This document shows, piece after piece, positions 16,731-25,847 of a stretch of 64,000 nucleotides of DNA. Both the position numbers and the translations under genes were made by a program. A model generated the notes under the pieces. The model did no database searches. It was not told the DNA's origin and saw nothing but the letters and a program-made list of their open reading frames with translations. Position 1 is the first letter of the stretch. Each line of letters begins with the position of its first letter. The DNA is taken from contig NZ_JABBYJ010000001.1 of NCBI RefSeq assembly GCF_012932565.1, positions 1,178,001 through 1,242,000 on the forward strand, written 5' to 3'. This DNA is from Sneathiella limimaris. GTDB lineage: Bacteria; Pseudomonadota; Alphaproteobacteria; Sneathiellales; Sneathiellaceae.

Positions 16731-18287
16731 GTGTCGGAGCAACCGAAAGCATCAAATTTTTCTGACACCCTTCAACCCTCCAAATATCTGGCTATCTATT
16801 TGCTGGGTTTGGTTCCAATTGATCAGGCGTTTATTCTGATTTACGCCATTTTGTCTGGAAACTGGTCGGGCGCACTGTCTTCAATCCTCAGAAGTCTCGT
16901 GATTTTTGGTCCGGCGCTCGTGCTGTTGGCCTACTGGTTGTCGAAAGATCTTCGGCGGCTGGAGCGGTCGGAGCCACTGTCCGACCAGAAAAATGTGGGT
17001 GGTGTGTTCCATGCCCTGCACATCCGAATTACCTTCTGGGTATTTGTACTGACTTTTGCCTACCAGCTTATCAATATCTCTCGTGGTGAGTATCTGATCA
17101 GTGAAACCGAGTGGATTGGGGTCACCGATGGCCAATTGATTACAGCCGCTCTCTGGTTTTCCCTAATTTATGCCTGTCAGTTTTGCGTCTACGCGTATTT
17201 CATTACGGTCGAGGCAAGCATGTACGGGCGGGGCTGGTTAGCGCGAAACGCCAGTCTTCCTGTTACCATGTCTCCAGTTTACCAATCCTTGCTTGCCAGA
17301 CTGCTGATCGGGACCCTGGCGATCGTGCTCTTGCCCGCAATCCTGATCGTTTCGGACCTATACTTTTTTGAAGACGTTCGGGCATTGCAGGGGCTTGATC
17401 TTCGCTCAGCTGTGGTTCTGGATATCAGCTCAACGATTATTGCCTCTTTCTTTTGTATCTATTTCATCTGTCGATCCCTGACCGAACCTCTTAGAAACCT
17501 GAAAGACGTGGTGGAGGAAGTCCAGGACGATAATCTGGAGGCCAAGGCCATTCCGCTAACAGATGACGAACTTGGAATTCTGTCAGGCCAGGTCAATACC
17601 ATGATTGCCCAGATCCGGGATCGGAACTTCATCCGCCAGACCTTTGGTCGGTATGTTCCGGAAAAGGTGGCGGAGCTGATCCTGGAAAACCGGGATCGGT
17701 TCACGCCCCAGGTTCGAACTGCGACTTTGATGTTTATCGATATCGAGGGCTTCACCAGCCTGTGTGAGAGTTACGAGCCAAAAACGGTCGCCCAGATCCT
17801 CAATGTTTACTTCGGGGAGGTGGTCAAGATCGTTGCGCGCAATGATGGGGTGGTCAATCATTTCGAAGGGGACGCTATGCTGGTCACCTTCAATGTTCCA
17901 GTGGTTGATGCGGATCATGCTGCAAAAGCAGTTCGGACGGCTGTTGAGATCCAGATGCTCTTGCAGAATTTTGTGTTTCCCCATGGTGAGCGATTGTCCT
18001 GTCGCATCGGAATTAACACAGGTGAAGTAATCGCAGGTGTTGTGGGGCCGCCGGAGCGGGCCATTTATACTGTTTACGGGGATGCTGTGAACATTGCGTC
18101 ACGGCTAGAGAAAATGAATAAGGATTTTGACAGTCGGATCCTGCTTACCGAAGCGACGGAGGCTCTATTGCCCGGTACGGAACGCGCCGGTTTCAATTTG
18201 CTTTCCAAAGGCCCTCAAGTTGTGCGGGGGAAGATGGACTCTGTGGTGGTTTTTGAAGTCACCCCCACAGATTTCTCCTTATCTTAG
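16731..18287 (+). CDS. Membrane class III adenylate/guanylate cyclase with HAMP domain
   Basis: 518 residues. Six or so membrane segments fill residues 20-250, followed by a HAMP-type linker (SLTEPLRNLKDVVEEVQDDN...DELGILSGQVNTMI), then a class III catalytic domain from about residue 325. Metal-binding aspartates are in FIDIEGFTSL (about 334-343) and HFEGDAMLVTF (about 378), and the C-terminal YTVYGDAVNIASRLE motif is intact, so it should be active. It makes cAMP (or cGMP) in response to a signal at the membrane domain. The GTG start at 16731 is the only one that keeps the first helix. No receptor partner is adjacent. Confidence 0.88.
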   Translation: MSEQPKASNFSDTLQPSKYLAIYLLGLVPIDQAFILIYAILSGNWSGALSSILRSLVIFGPALVLLAYWLSKDLRRLERSEPLSDQKNVGGVFHALHIRITFWVFVLTFAYQLINISRGEYLISETEWIGVTDGQLITAALWFSLIYACQFCVYAYFITVEASMYGRGWLARNASLPVTMSPVYQSLLARLLIGTLAIVLLPAILIVSDLYFFEDVRALQGLDLRSAVVLDISSTIIASFFCIYFICRSLTEPLRNLKDVVEEVQDDNLEAKAIPLTDDELGILSGQVNTMIAQIRDRNFIRQTFGRYVPEKVAELILENRDRFTPQVRTATLMFIDIEGFTSLCESYEPKTVAQILNVYFGEVVKIVARNDGVVNHFEGDAMLVTFNVPVVDADHAAKAVRTAVEIQMLLQNFVFPHGERLSCRIGINTGEVIAGVVGPPERAIYTVYGDAVNIASRLEKMNKDFDSRILLTEATEALLPGTERAGFNLLSKGPQVVRGKMDSVVVFEVTPTDFSLS

Positions 18288-18585
18288 TTTCGCTTTAAAA
18301 TAGTATTATAATATCCACTTCCAGGGATTCTAAATTCTTATTACTTCTGCGCTCAATTTCTGATTTTATTCAAATAAAACAATCTTTAAACCATAATGAA
18401 AAATTGGAACTTATTTTCAATTCAAAATATTCATTAATTTCATCATCTTAATTGTATAGATTTCCGCAAGTTGTCGTGTTACGGTTTTGTGATGGCTGTG
18501 GGATGATCTTATTTTTTTAGTCCGGTTTAGTATCGTTTTAGTTGGTCTTTTACAGCCTTTAAGCGAAAAAAACAGGGACAGGGAT

Positions 18586-19026
18586 ATGAGTCAAACAACA
18601 TTTGTCGTAGGGATTGATGGCTCCCAATCCGGCGAAAAGGCGCTTGCCTTTGCGAAAAGCCGGGCAAAGCTGATCGGGGATGGGAAAATCCTGATTTGCT
18701 ACGTCATCGAATGGTCACCCTTTTCATTTCAGACAGCTGAGGAAAATGAACAACGTCATAAGCGCCGCGAAGAGGAAATCGCGCTCGCCAAAGAACGTGT
18801 TCTGGATCCGGCCGTAAAGGCTGCGGCTGCAGAAGGGTTCACGGTTGAAGGTATTGTTCGCCACGGAGATGTTGCGGAACTCCTGGATCAAATCGCGGTA
18901 CAGAACAAAGCTGAGCAAATTGTCGTTGGCCGTGTTGGGGCCCGGGGTTTGAAAGAGCGTTTATTTGGTGGGGTGAGTGGACGGCTTGTTGCCACTGCAT
19001 CTGTGCCGGTTACGATCATTCCATAA
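18586..19026 (+). CDS. Universal stress protein (UspA family)
   Basis: 146 residues, single Usp domain: start VVGIDGSQSGEKALAFA, and the ATP-binding loop near the end, VVGRVGARGLKERLFGGVSG, followed by the usual last strand VPVTIIP. The G-2x-G-9x-G(S/T)-like pattern suggests it binds ATP. The next gene, a sodium/amino acid symporter, starts 9 bases later, so it may tune or be coexpressed with that carrier. The 298 bases before it are AT-rich with no gene. Confidence 0.88.
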   Translation: MSQTTFVVGIDGSQSGEKALAFAKSRAKLIGDGKILICYVIEWSPFSFQTAEENEQRHKRREEEIALAKERVLDPAVKAAAAEGFTVEGIVRHGDVAELLDQIAVQNKAEQIVVGRVGARGLKERLFGGVSGRLVATASVPVTIIP

Positions 19027-19035
19027 GGGGGCAAC

Positions 19036-20625
19036 ATGACTTTACAAACTAAAATGCGCGGGGCATTTGCCCTGTTTCTGACTTTGTTGCCAGGACTGGC
19101 CTGGGCACAGGAAGAAGCGATGACTTTTGACCAGCAGGTCAATGATATATTTGCAAGTTCTACAGGGTGGTTTGTCAGCCTGATATTTGCGCCTTTGCCA
19201 GGGACATCATTTCCCTGGATCGTTTTATGGCTCGTTGTTGCGGCCACAATCTTCACGCTCTATTTCGGTTTTATTCAGTTCAGGGCGTTTGGCCATGCAA
19301 TATCACTGGTGAAGGGTGATTATTCGGACCCTAATGATGCGGGTGAGGTCAGCCACTTCCAGGCACTGGCAACGGCGTTGTCGGGAACTGTTGGACTTGG
19401 AAATATCGCCGGTGTTGCTGTTGCGGTTGGCATTGGCGGACCCGGGGCAACATTCTGGATGATCCTTGCCGGGTTAATGGGCATGGCCTCCAAATTCACT
19501 GAATGTACGCTCGGGGTGAAATACCGGAACGAATATGAGGATGGAACCGTTTCTGGTGGCCCCATGTACTACATGACTAAGGGCTTTAAGGAGCGGGGAT
19601 TGCCGGGCGGCGCGGTGTTGGCTGTGCTGTTCTCTATCTTTACAATTGGCGGCGCGCTTGGTGGCGGTAACATGTTTCAGGCCAACCAGGCCCATGCGCA
19701 GCTCGTTGGAATTACAGGAGGTGAGGCTAGTTTCCTCGCTGGAAATGGCTGGTTGACTGGCCTGATCCTTGCGGCCGTTGTCTTCCTTGTGATTGTTGGC
19801 GGTATTAAGTCCATCGCGAATGTGACGGAAAAAGTTGTTCCCTTCATGGGGGTTCTTTATGTCGGCGCGGCTTTGATAATCCTGATTGCAAATTATGATT
19901 TGATTGGTTGGGCTTTCGGACAGATTTTTGAAGGCGCCTTCACAGGGCTTGGGGTTGCCGGCGGGTTTGTCGGTGCTTTGATCCAAGGGTTCAAGCGTGC
20001 CGCGTTCTCCAACGAGGCTGGTGTGGGCTCAGCTGCGATTGCCCATTCTGCGGTTCGAACTAAAGAGCCGATTACCGAAGGTGTTGTCTCTTTGCTGGAG
20101 CCTTTCATTGATACGGTCGTGATTTGTACGATGACGGCTCTGGTGATTACAATCTCTGGTGTGTTGGTGACAGATCCTGGTACCGGAATGTATCTTCTGG
20201 ACGGTGGGTCCATCCAAACGGTTGATGGCTCCTCCGGGGTTCAATTGACCTCTGCAGCTTTTGGGTCCTCAATCAGCTGGTTCCCCTATGTGCTGGCCAT
20301 TGCTGTTGTCCTCTTTGCTTTTTCAACCATGATCAGCTGGTCCTATTACGGTTTGAAGGCCTGGACATATCTGGTGGGCGAAGGAAAAGCAAAAGAGACT
20401 GTTTTCAAGGTTATCTTCTGCATCTTCATTGTGATCGGGGCTGCCGCGCAATTGGGGGCCGTGATCGATTTCTCTGATGCAATGATCTTTGCCATGGCGG
20501 TCATTAATATTCTCGCGCTTTACGTCTTGATGCCGATTGTGAAACGCGAAATGACCAGCTATTTCAGCCGGCTAAAATCCAATGAAATTGTCCGATTTAA
20601 AGGCGGCGCTTCAGAGAAAACCTGA
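19036..20625 (+). CDS. Sodium/alanine-glycine symporter (AGCS family)
   Basis: 529 residues with about ten membrane helices. Family motifs are GEVSHFQALATALSGTVGLGNIAGV, GPGATFWMILAGLMGMASKF and FKRAAFSNEAGVGSA. It should bring in alanine or glycine with Na+. The N-terminus (MRGAFALFLTLLPGLAWAQEE) resembles a signal peptide with a cleavage site before the first carrier helix, seen in other proteobacterial members. It is followed by a strong terminator. Confidence 0.9.
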   Translation: MTLQTKMRGAFALFLTLLPGLAWAQEEAMTFDQQVNDIFASSTGWFVSLIFAPLPGTSFPWIVLWLVVAATIFTLYFGFIQFRAFGHAISLVKGDYSDPNDAGEVSHFQALATALSGTVGLGNIAGVAVAVGIGGPGATFWMILAGLMGMASKFTECTLGVKYRNEYEDGTVSGGPMYYMTKGFKERGLPGGAVLAVLFSIFTIGGALGGGNMFQANQAHAQLVGITGGEASFLAGNGWLTGLILAAVVFLVIVGGIKSIANVTEKVVPFMGVLYVGAALIILIANYDLIGWAFGQIFEGAFTGLGVAGGFVGALIQGFKRAAFSNEAGVGSAAIAHSAVRTKEPITEGVVSLLEPFIDTVVICTMTALVITISGVLVTDPGTGMYLLDGGSIQTVDGSSGVQLTSAAFGSSISWFPYVLAIAVVLFAFSTMISWSYYGLKAWTYLVGEGKAKETVFKVIFCIFIVIGAAAQLGAVIDFSDAMIFAMAVINILALYVLMPIVKREMTSYFSRLKSNEIVRFKGGASEKT

Positions 20626-20646
20626 TCTATAGCTGGATTTGGAAAT

Positions 20647-20679
20647 GAAAAAGGCCGCCTTTTAGGGCGGCCTTTTTTA
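20647..20679. terminator. Bidirectional rho-independent terminator
   Basis: AAAAAGGCCGCC, a TTTTA-type loop, then GGGCGGCCTTTTTT: a GC-rich stem flanked by A-run and T-run, between the convergent symporter and glutathione transferase genes, so it can serve both strands. Confidence 0.9.
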
Positions 20680-20700
20680 GTTTGATTTTCGAGTACTGGC

Positions 20701-21579
20701 CTAGTCGCCTGCAGCTTCCAACTTGTCCTGGGTCTTGGTTTCGAAGTCGCTGGCATCATGTCTTTCGCGCAGCTGCTCTTCTTCCGGTCCGGAAACCCGA
20801 TTGACCATGCGGCCCCGTTGCACCGCTTTGCGCTGGCCAATTTGTTCTGTCCAGCGGTTGACGTTCTTGTATGACGCTGTGTCCAGGAACTCAGCCGCGC
20901 CGTAAACTTTGTTTTGCACCAGTGCGCCGTACCACGGCCAGATGGCGATATCTGCAATCGTATACTGATCGCCGCTGATATACTCATTGTTGGCCAGTTG
21001 CCGATCCAGCACATCCAGCTGACGCTTTACTTCCATGGCGAAGCGATCAATGGCGTATTTAATCTTGAATGGGGCATAGGCATAGAAGTGACCAAAGCCG
21101 CCGCCGAGATAAGGTCCGCTGCCCATCTGCCAGAACAGCCAGGAGAGAGTCTCCGCCCGCTTGGATGGATCTGTTGGCAGGAAGTTACCAAATTTTTCAG
21201 CCAGATACATTAGAATGGCGCCAGATTCAAAAACCCGTGTTGGTTTTTCTGTGCTGTAATCCATCAGGGCCGGGATTTTGGAATTGGGATTAACATCCAC
21301 AAAGCCACTGCCAAATTGATCGCCGTCACCGATGTTGATGAGCCAGGCGTCGTACTCGGCACCTGCGTGACCTGCAGCGAGCAATTCTTCCAGCAGGATC
21401 GTAACCTTTACACCATTGGGGGTCGCAAGGGAGTAAAGTTGCAGGGGGTGCTTGCCTTTTGGCAGCTCTTTGTCGTGGGTAGGGCCGGCGATTGGGCGGT
21501 TAATGTTGGCGAACTTGCCTCCATTTCCTTGCTCCCAGGTCCAGACTTTAGGAGGGGTATAGGAAGTTTCTTCCGACAT
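20701..21579 (-). CDS. yghU: Glutathione S-transferase, YghU/YfcG-type
   Basis: 292 residues, close to E. coli YghU (288). It has the long N-terminal arm (YTPPKVWTWEQGNGGKFANINRPIAG) typical of this group, a thioredoxin-like half with TPNGVKVTILLEELL and NPNSKIPALMD, and a helical C-terminal half with YTIADIAIWPWYGALV. YghU-type proteins bind two glutathiones and act as disulfide-bond reductases rather than classic transferases. The ATG at 21579 has AGGAGA just upstream; an earlier ATG is possible but lacks this. Confidence 0.9.
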   Translation of the reverse strand: MSEETSYTPPKVWTWEQGNGGKFANINRPIAGPTHDKELPKGKHPLQLYSLATPNGVKVTILLEELLAAGHAGAEYDAWLINIGDGDQFGSGFVDVNPNSKIPALMDYSTEKPTRVFESGAILMYLAEKFGNFLPTDPSKRAETLSWLFWQMGSGPYLGGGFGHFYAYAPFKIKYAIDRFAMEVKRQLDVLDRQLANNEYISGDQYTIADIAIWPWYGALVQNKVYGAAEFLDTASYKNVNRWTEQIGQRKAVQRGRMVNRVSGPEEEQLRERHDASDFETKTQDKLEAAGD

Positions 21580-22043
21580 AATTGGATCTCCTGGTTTCTT
21601 GTCTCTGTTTCTCATTGGATGCGCCCAACAGTGTCTTATTTTGTATAGATCCTGCCTAGATACAACTCACAATTCGCAATTTTATTTCATTCGTCACACT
21701 GCAGTGCGCTTTTGACTTCAATTGATTCTCTTCTTGGTTTCGCAATTGAGGCGTCAAATTAAAACATCCTCTAGCTGTCAAATATAGAAATTTATATTCG
21801 ACCTAATGGTCATGTCTTCAATAGTAAAAACAAATAACCAAATATAATTTCAGTCATAATAAATATTAAAAATACTTTTAATAGTAATTGTATTCTATGA
21901 ATTAGTATTAATAACTGTACTGAATAAATGAGTTTTAATTAAACCACAAGAAAGTGAAAAAAACAAAGTGGCATGGATTAATCTAACATGTTAAGACTTC
22001 ATTAAAATTTAGACTGTTTACAGAAAAACAGGGAGAAAATAGT
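21580..22043. other. AT-rich intergenic region
   Basis: 464 bases between the divergent yghU-like gene and the ABC importer operon. The part from 21770 to 22020 is strongly AT-rich. There is a small palindrome TAACATGTTA at 21984-21993, which could be an operator for the importer. No gene or RNA is seen. Confidence 0.6.
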
Positions 22044-23654
22044 ATGGATAAAGAGATGAATTCCGATCTAACAGCGAAGCTTCTCGCTGATGGGCGGAAA
22101 GGCCGCATCACGCGTCGTGATTTCATGCAGTATTCTGCTGCGGCTGGTTTGACCATCAGTGCAGCATCAGCGCTTTGGACAAAGGAAGTTCAGGCCGCGA
22201 CCCCTAAAAAAGGGGGTAATTTCCGTCTGGGGTCCCATGACGGGAATACATCTGACTCGCATGATCCAGGAACCTATCTCAGCTTCTCCATGATTCAGCT
22301 GGCTCACACTTACCGCAGCTACCTGACCCTGATCACCTCGGACAATGAATTGGGTCCGGATGTGGCGGAATCCTGGTCAGCAACACCAGATGCGAAAGCC
22401 TGGACCTTTAAACTGAACAAAGGGGCTTCTTTCCACAGTGGCAAGCCTTTGACTGCTGACGATGTGATTGCATCCCTGAACCATCATCGGGGTGACAAGT
22501 CGACCTCGGCGGCAAAAGCCCTTTTGAAAGACGTGTCTGATATCGTCAAGGACGATGATCATACAGTAACGATCAAGCTGGCAACTGGTAACGCAGACCT
22601 GCCTTGGCTGATGACGGACTATCATTTGGCGATGTGTCCGGCGAATTCAGATGGAACAATTGACTGGAAATCCGGTGACGGTTCCGGCCCTTATAAAATT
22701 GTCAATCATGAGCCAGGTGTTGGAACCAAACTGGTTCGCCACGACGCTTGGCATCTGGAAGGCGCCTATTTTGATTCCGTTGAACTGGTCGTTCTGAACG
22801 ATCCAAACGCTCGCCAGACAGCACTGGTCACCGGTGATGTGGATGCGATTACGCAGCTCGACCTGAAGACACTGGCCCTTTTGAAACGGGATCCAAACAT
22901 TCTTGTTGATAACGTCCCAAGTGGCGCAGCGATTAGCATGCCAATGTTCTGTGACGTGGCGCCATTCAATGACGTGAATGTTCGCCTGGCGATGAAATAT
23001 GCAATCGACCGGAATGAAATCATTGAGAAAATCGCCTTCGGTACGGCTATTCCGGGTAATGACTACCACGTCTCCCCGAATATGCCTTATTGGGCAGATC
23101 TGCCGCAGCGGCCATATGATCCGGAAAAAGCAAAATTCCATTTGAAGAAAGCCGGTCATGACGGCATCAGCGTTAATCTGTCAACGGCGGATAGCGTGTA
23201 TTCTGGCGCTGTTGATATGTGCGTTCTCTATGCTGAGCAGGCCAAGAAGGCTGGCATCAATATCAACGTGGTGCGTGAACCAAATGATGGTTACTACTCC
23301 GATGTTTGGCTGAAGAAGCCATTCTGTATGGTGCAGTGGGGCGCGCGTCCAACACCGGATGTGATGCTGTCTCTGGCCTATAAAGATGATGCAGCCTGGA
23401 ATGAAAGCCATTGGCAGAACAAGCGGTTCAACGAACTGCTGTTGCTGGCCAAAGCCGAACTGGATCAGGCGAAACGCGCGGAAATGTATCGGGAAATGCA
23501 GATTTTGGCTAAGGATGACGGTGGAACCATCATTCCAATGTTCACCAACTTCGTATATGCCCGCCGCAAGAATGTGGCTCATGGCGAGAACTTGTCAGGT
23601 GCTTGGCAGGTTGATGGTGCCCGTGGTGCCAGCCGCTGGTGGTTTAGCTCATAA
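22044..23654 (+). CDS. Tat-exported ABC transporter substrate-binding protein, family 5
   Basis: 536 residues. The N-terminus has a twin-arginine signal (ITRRDFMQYSAAAGLTISAA) before the mature domain at about residue 45. The body matches family 5 extracytoplasmic binding proteins for peptides, nickel or opines: LRLG-like opening, LTADDVIASLNHH, and VRLAMKYAIDRNEII. It delivers the ligand to the permeases encoded next. Export by Tat implies folding before export. The precise ligand cannot be read from sequence. Confidence 0.9.
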   Translation: MDKEMNSDLTAKLLADGRKGRITRRDFMQYSAAAGLTISAASALWTKEVQAATPKKGGNFRLGSHDGNTSDSHDPGTYLSFSMIQLAHTYRSYLTLITSDNELGPDVAESWSATPDAKAWTFKLNKGASFHSGKPLTADDVIASLNHHRGDKSTSAAKALLKDVSDIVKDDDHTVTIKLATGNADLPWLMTDYHLAMCPANSDGTIDWKSGDGSGPYKIVNHEPGVGTKLVRHDAWHLEGAYFDSVELVVLNDPNARQTALVTGDVDAITQLDLKTLALLKRDPNILVDNVPSGAAISMPMFCDVAPFNDVNVRLAMKYAIDRNEIIEKIAFGTAIPGNDYHVSPNMPYWADLPQRPYDPEKAKFHLKKAGHDGISVNLSTADSVYSGAVDMCVLYAEQAKKAGININVVREPNDGYYSDVWLKKPFCMVQWGARPTPDVMLSLAYKDDAAWNESHWQNKRFNELLLLAKAELDQAKRAEMYREMQILAKDDGGTIIPMFTNFVYARRKNVAHGENLSGAWQVDGARGASRWWFSS

Positions 23655-23667
23655 TTTATGATGCAAG

Positions 23668-23726
23668 CGGGACTGATCAGTCTTCTCCTCTTCGGGGGAG
23701 GGGATATGGTCAGTCCCGTTTTTTTT
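23668..23726 (+). terminator. Hairpin terminator/attenuator after the binding-protein gene
   Basis: A 12-base stem (CGGGACTGATCA at 23668-23679 with TGGTCAGTCCCG at 23707-23718) encloses a second small stem with a UUCG-like loop, and eight T residues follow. It lies between the binding-protein gene and its permease genes, so partial readthrough would keep the binding protein in excess over the membrane parts. Confidence 0.85.
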
Positions 23727-23813
23727 AGTTCAGTTGAAATGTATGGATGTCTGCAACCTTGGCATCACTGCGGGATCTGATAGGACCCGGTTCGGGTATG
23801 GGGAGATAAACCT

Positions 23814-24770
23814 ATGAAAGACATAGGTCTTATTGTTTTAAAAAGATTGGGCATGGGGCTTTTGACCCTGTTTATTGTCTCAATCATTATTTTTGGGGCT
23901 GTTGAATTGTTGCCTGGGGATATCGCGGAAGCGGTTCTTGGGATGGGGGCGACGGAAGAAACCGTTGCGGCAATGCGGGCCAATCTGGGATTGGATCAAC
24001 CGGCGCCGCTGCGATATTTGCAATGGCTGGGCGGTGCGGTGACAGGGGACTTCGGTGTTTCCCTGGTGAACCAGGAGCCGGTTGCTGCTGCAATCGGGCC
24101 GCGCTTTTATAACACCCTGTTCCTGGCATTATATGCGGCTGTGATCGCTGTTCCTGTTGCGATCTTTTTGGGTGTTCTGGTGGCTTTGTTCCGCAACTCA
24201 ATTTTTGATCGGGTTGCGAACGTCTTGACGCTGACCTCAATCTCCTCACCAGAATTTTTCTTAGGCTACATTCTGATCCTCTATCTGGCTGTGAAAACCG
24301 GCTACTTTCCGGCGATCGCCAAGATCAGCCCGGATATGAGCTTCACGGATCAGCTGTATCGAACCTTCCTGCCCGCGCTGACTATGGTGCTGGTGGTGGT
24401 TGCCCATATGATGCGGATGACGCGGGCAGCGATTATCAATCTGCTCGCCTCTCCTTATATTGAGATGGCGCGATTGAAAGGGGTTCCGGCCTTTAAGGTT
24501 ATTACACGGCATGCGCTTCCAAATGCTTGGGCGCCGATCATCAATGTGGTGGCCCTGAACCTGGCTTATCTGATCACCGGTGTTGTGCTGGTCGAAGTGG
24601 TGTTCGTTTATCCGGGTATTGGCCAGCTTCTGGTGGATAGCGTGACCAAACGGGATTTCCCTGTTGTTCAGGCTTGCTGTCTGATCTTCGCGGCGACCTT
24701 TATCCTGCTCAATCTGGCAGCGGATATCGGCGCGATCCTGACCAACCCGCGCTTGCGGCATCCGAAATAA
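23814..24770 (+). CDS. ABC transporter permease, DppB type
   Basis: 318 residues, six membrane helices. It has the usual DppB landmarks: N-terminal LLTLFIVSIIIFGAVELLPGD, an LGLDQP-like periplasmic stretch, and the ATPase-docking loop ASPYIEMARLKGVPAFKVITRHALPNA. It pairs with the next permease. Twelve bases separate the genes. Confidence 0.9.
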   Translation: MKDIGLIVLKRLGMGLLTLFIVSIIIFGAVELLPGDIAEAVLGMGATEETVAAMRANLGLDQPAPLRYLQWLGGAVTGDFGVSLVNQEPVAAAIGPRFYNTLFLALYAAVIAVPVAIFLGVLVALFRNSIFDRVANVLTLTSISSPEFFLGYILILYLAVKTGYFPAIAKISPDMSFTDQLYRTFLPALTMVLVVVAHMMRMTRAAIINLLASPYIEMARLKGVPAFKVITRHALPNAWAPIINVVALNLAYLITGVVLVEVVFVYPGIGQLLVDSVTKRDFPVVQACCLIFAATFILLNLAADIGAILTNPRLRHPK

Positions 24771-24781
24771 GGGGGCTCGAT

Positions 24782-25843
24782 ATGAACTATTTTGTCATTG
24801 GCTATTACGCCCTTCTCATCGGGTTTTCCTGTCTTGCGGCTTACTACAGTCGTCGGCAGGCATTTCTGCTGCTTTTCTCGCTGACACTGGCCTCCTTCAT
24901 TATGGGGATCATTGGCGGGGAATCTGCTCTTTGGACCGTTACAGTTTGTGCCGGCGCTATTGCGCTTGCCGCTGGAACCTCTTATGCGTTTCGCGAATTT
25001 TTGGTCATTCTTCTCCCGCGGGAGGGGGCAAAGATCATGCGAACGGCGCCGCTCACGGCAAGTTTCGGCCTGTTTGTTATCGGCACCTATGCCATCGCCG
25101 GAATTTTCGCGCCAATCATCGCCCCTTATGGCGAGGCAGAAGTTCTCGGCTCTGCCTTCGCACCGCCAGATGAAAACCTGTTGCTGGGCGGGGATCAGCT
25201 CGGCCGCGACGTCTTCAGCCGTTTGGTTTATGGTGCGCGGAACACAGTTGGTCTTGCGCTGATTGCAACCTCGCTTGCGTTCCTGATGGGCGCTGTTGCA
25301 GGCCTGATTGCGGCGACTAAAGGCGGCTGGATTGATCAGATCATGGGTCGGGTCGTGGATGTGATCATGTCCATTCCATCCCTGATTTTCTCGCTTCTGT
25401 TGCTGAGTATCTTTGGCACCAATTTGGTGACCCTGGTGATCGTTATTGCGGTCATCTATTCACCAAGGGTGTATCGTCTGACGCGAGCTGTCGCCGGGAA
25501 TATTGTGGTTATGGATTATATTGAGGCGGCCCGTCTTCGCGGTGAAGGCCTCTGGTATTTGATCCGAAAAGAAATCCTGCCCAACTCGGCAGCTCCGCTT
25601 GTTGCCGAATTCGGTTTGGAATTCTGCTTCGTATTCCTCTTGATCGCGGGTCTGTCCTTCTTGGGCCTCGGTATTCAGCCGCCAACTGCGGACTGGGGTG
25701 CCATGGTTCGGGAAAATGCAACCCTGATCTCGTTCGGGGACATCACACCGCTCATCCCAGCTGCAGCAATTGCCTTGCTGACGGTCGCCGTCAACTTTGT
25801 TGTCGACTGGATGCTGCACCGTTCCTCTGGCTTGAAGGATTAA
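24782..25843 (+). CDS. ABC transporter permease, DppC type, with N-terminal membrane extension
   Basis: 353 residues. From about residue 85 onward it is a standard DppC permease (PLTASFGLFVIGTYAIAGIFAP, LLGGDQLGRDVFSRLVYGAR, docking loop YIEAARLRGEGLWYLIRKEILPNS). The first 80 residues hold three extra hydrophobic segments (about 3-20, 24-45 and 48-68) that a normal DppC of about 280-300 residues does not have. The ATG at 24782 keeps all of them. The extra helices may bind a partner or a lipid. Confidence 0.88.
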   Translation: MNYFVIGYYALLIGFSCLAAYYSRRQAFLLLFSLTLASFIMGIIGGESALWTVTVCAGAIALAAGTSYAFREFLVILLPREGAKIMRTAPLTASFGLFVIGTYAIAGIFAPIIAPYGEAEVLGSAFAPPDENLLLGGDQLGRDVFSRLVYGARNTVGLALIATSLAFLMGAVAGLIAATKGGWIDQIMGRVVDVIMSIPSLIFSLLLLSIFGTNLVTLVIVIAVIYSPRVYRLTRAVAGNIVVMDYIEAARLRGEGLWYLIRKEILPNSAAPLVAEFGLEFCFVFLLIAGLSFLGLGIQPPTADWGAMVRENATLISFGDITPLIPAAAIALLTVAVNFVVDWMLHRSSGLKD

Positions 25844-25847
25844 TCAC

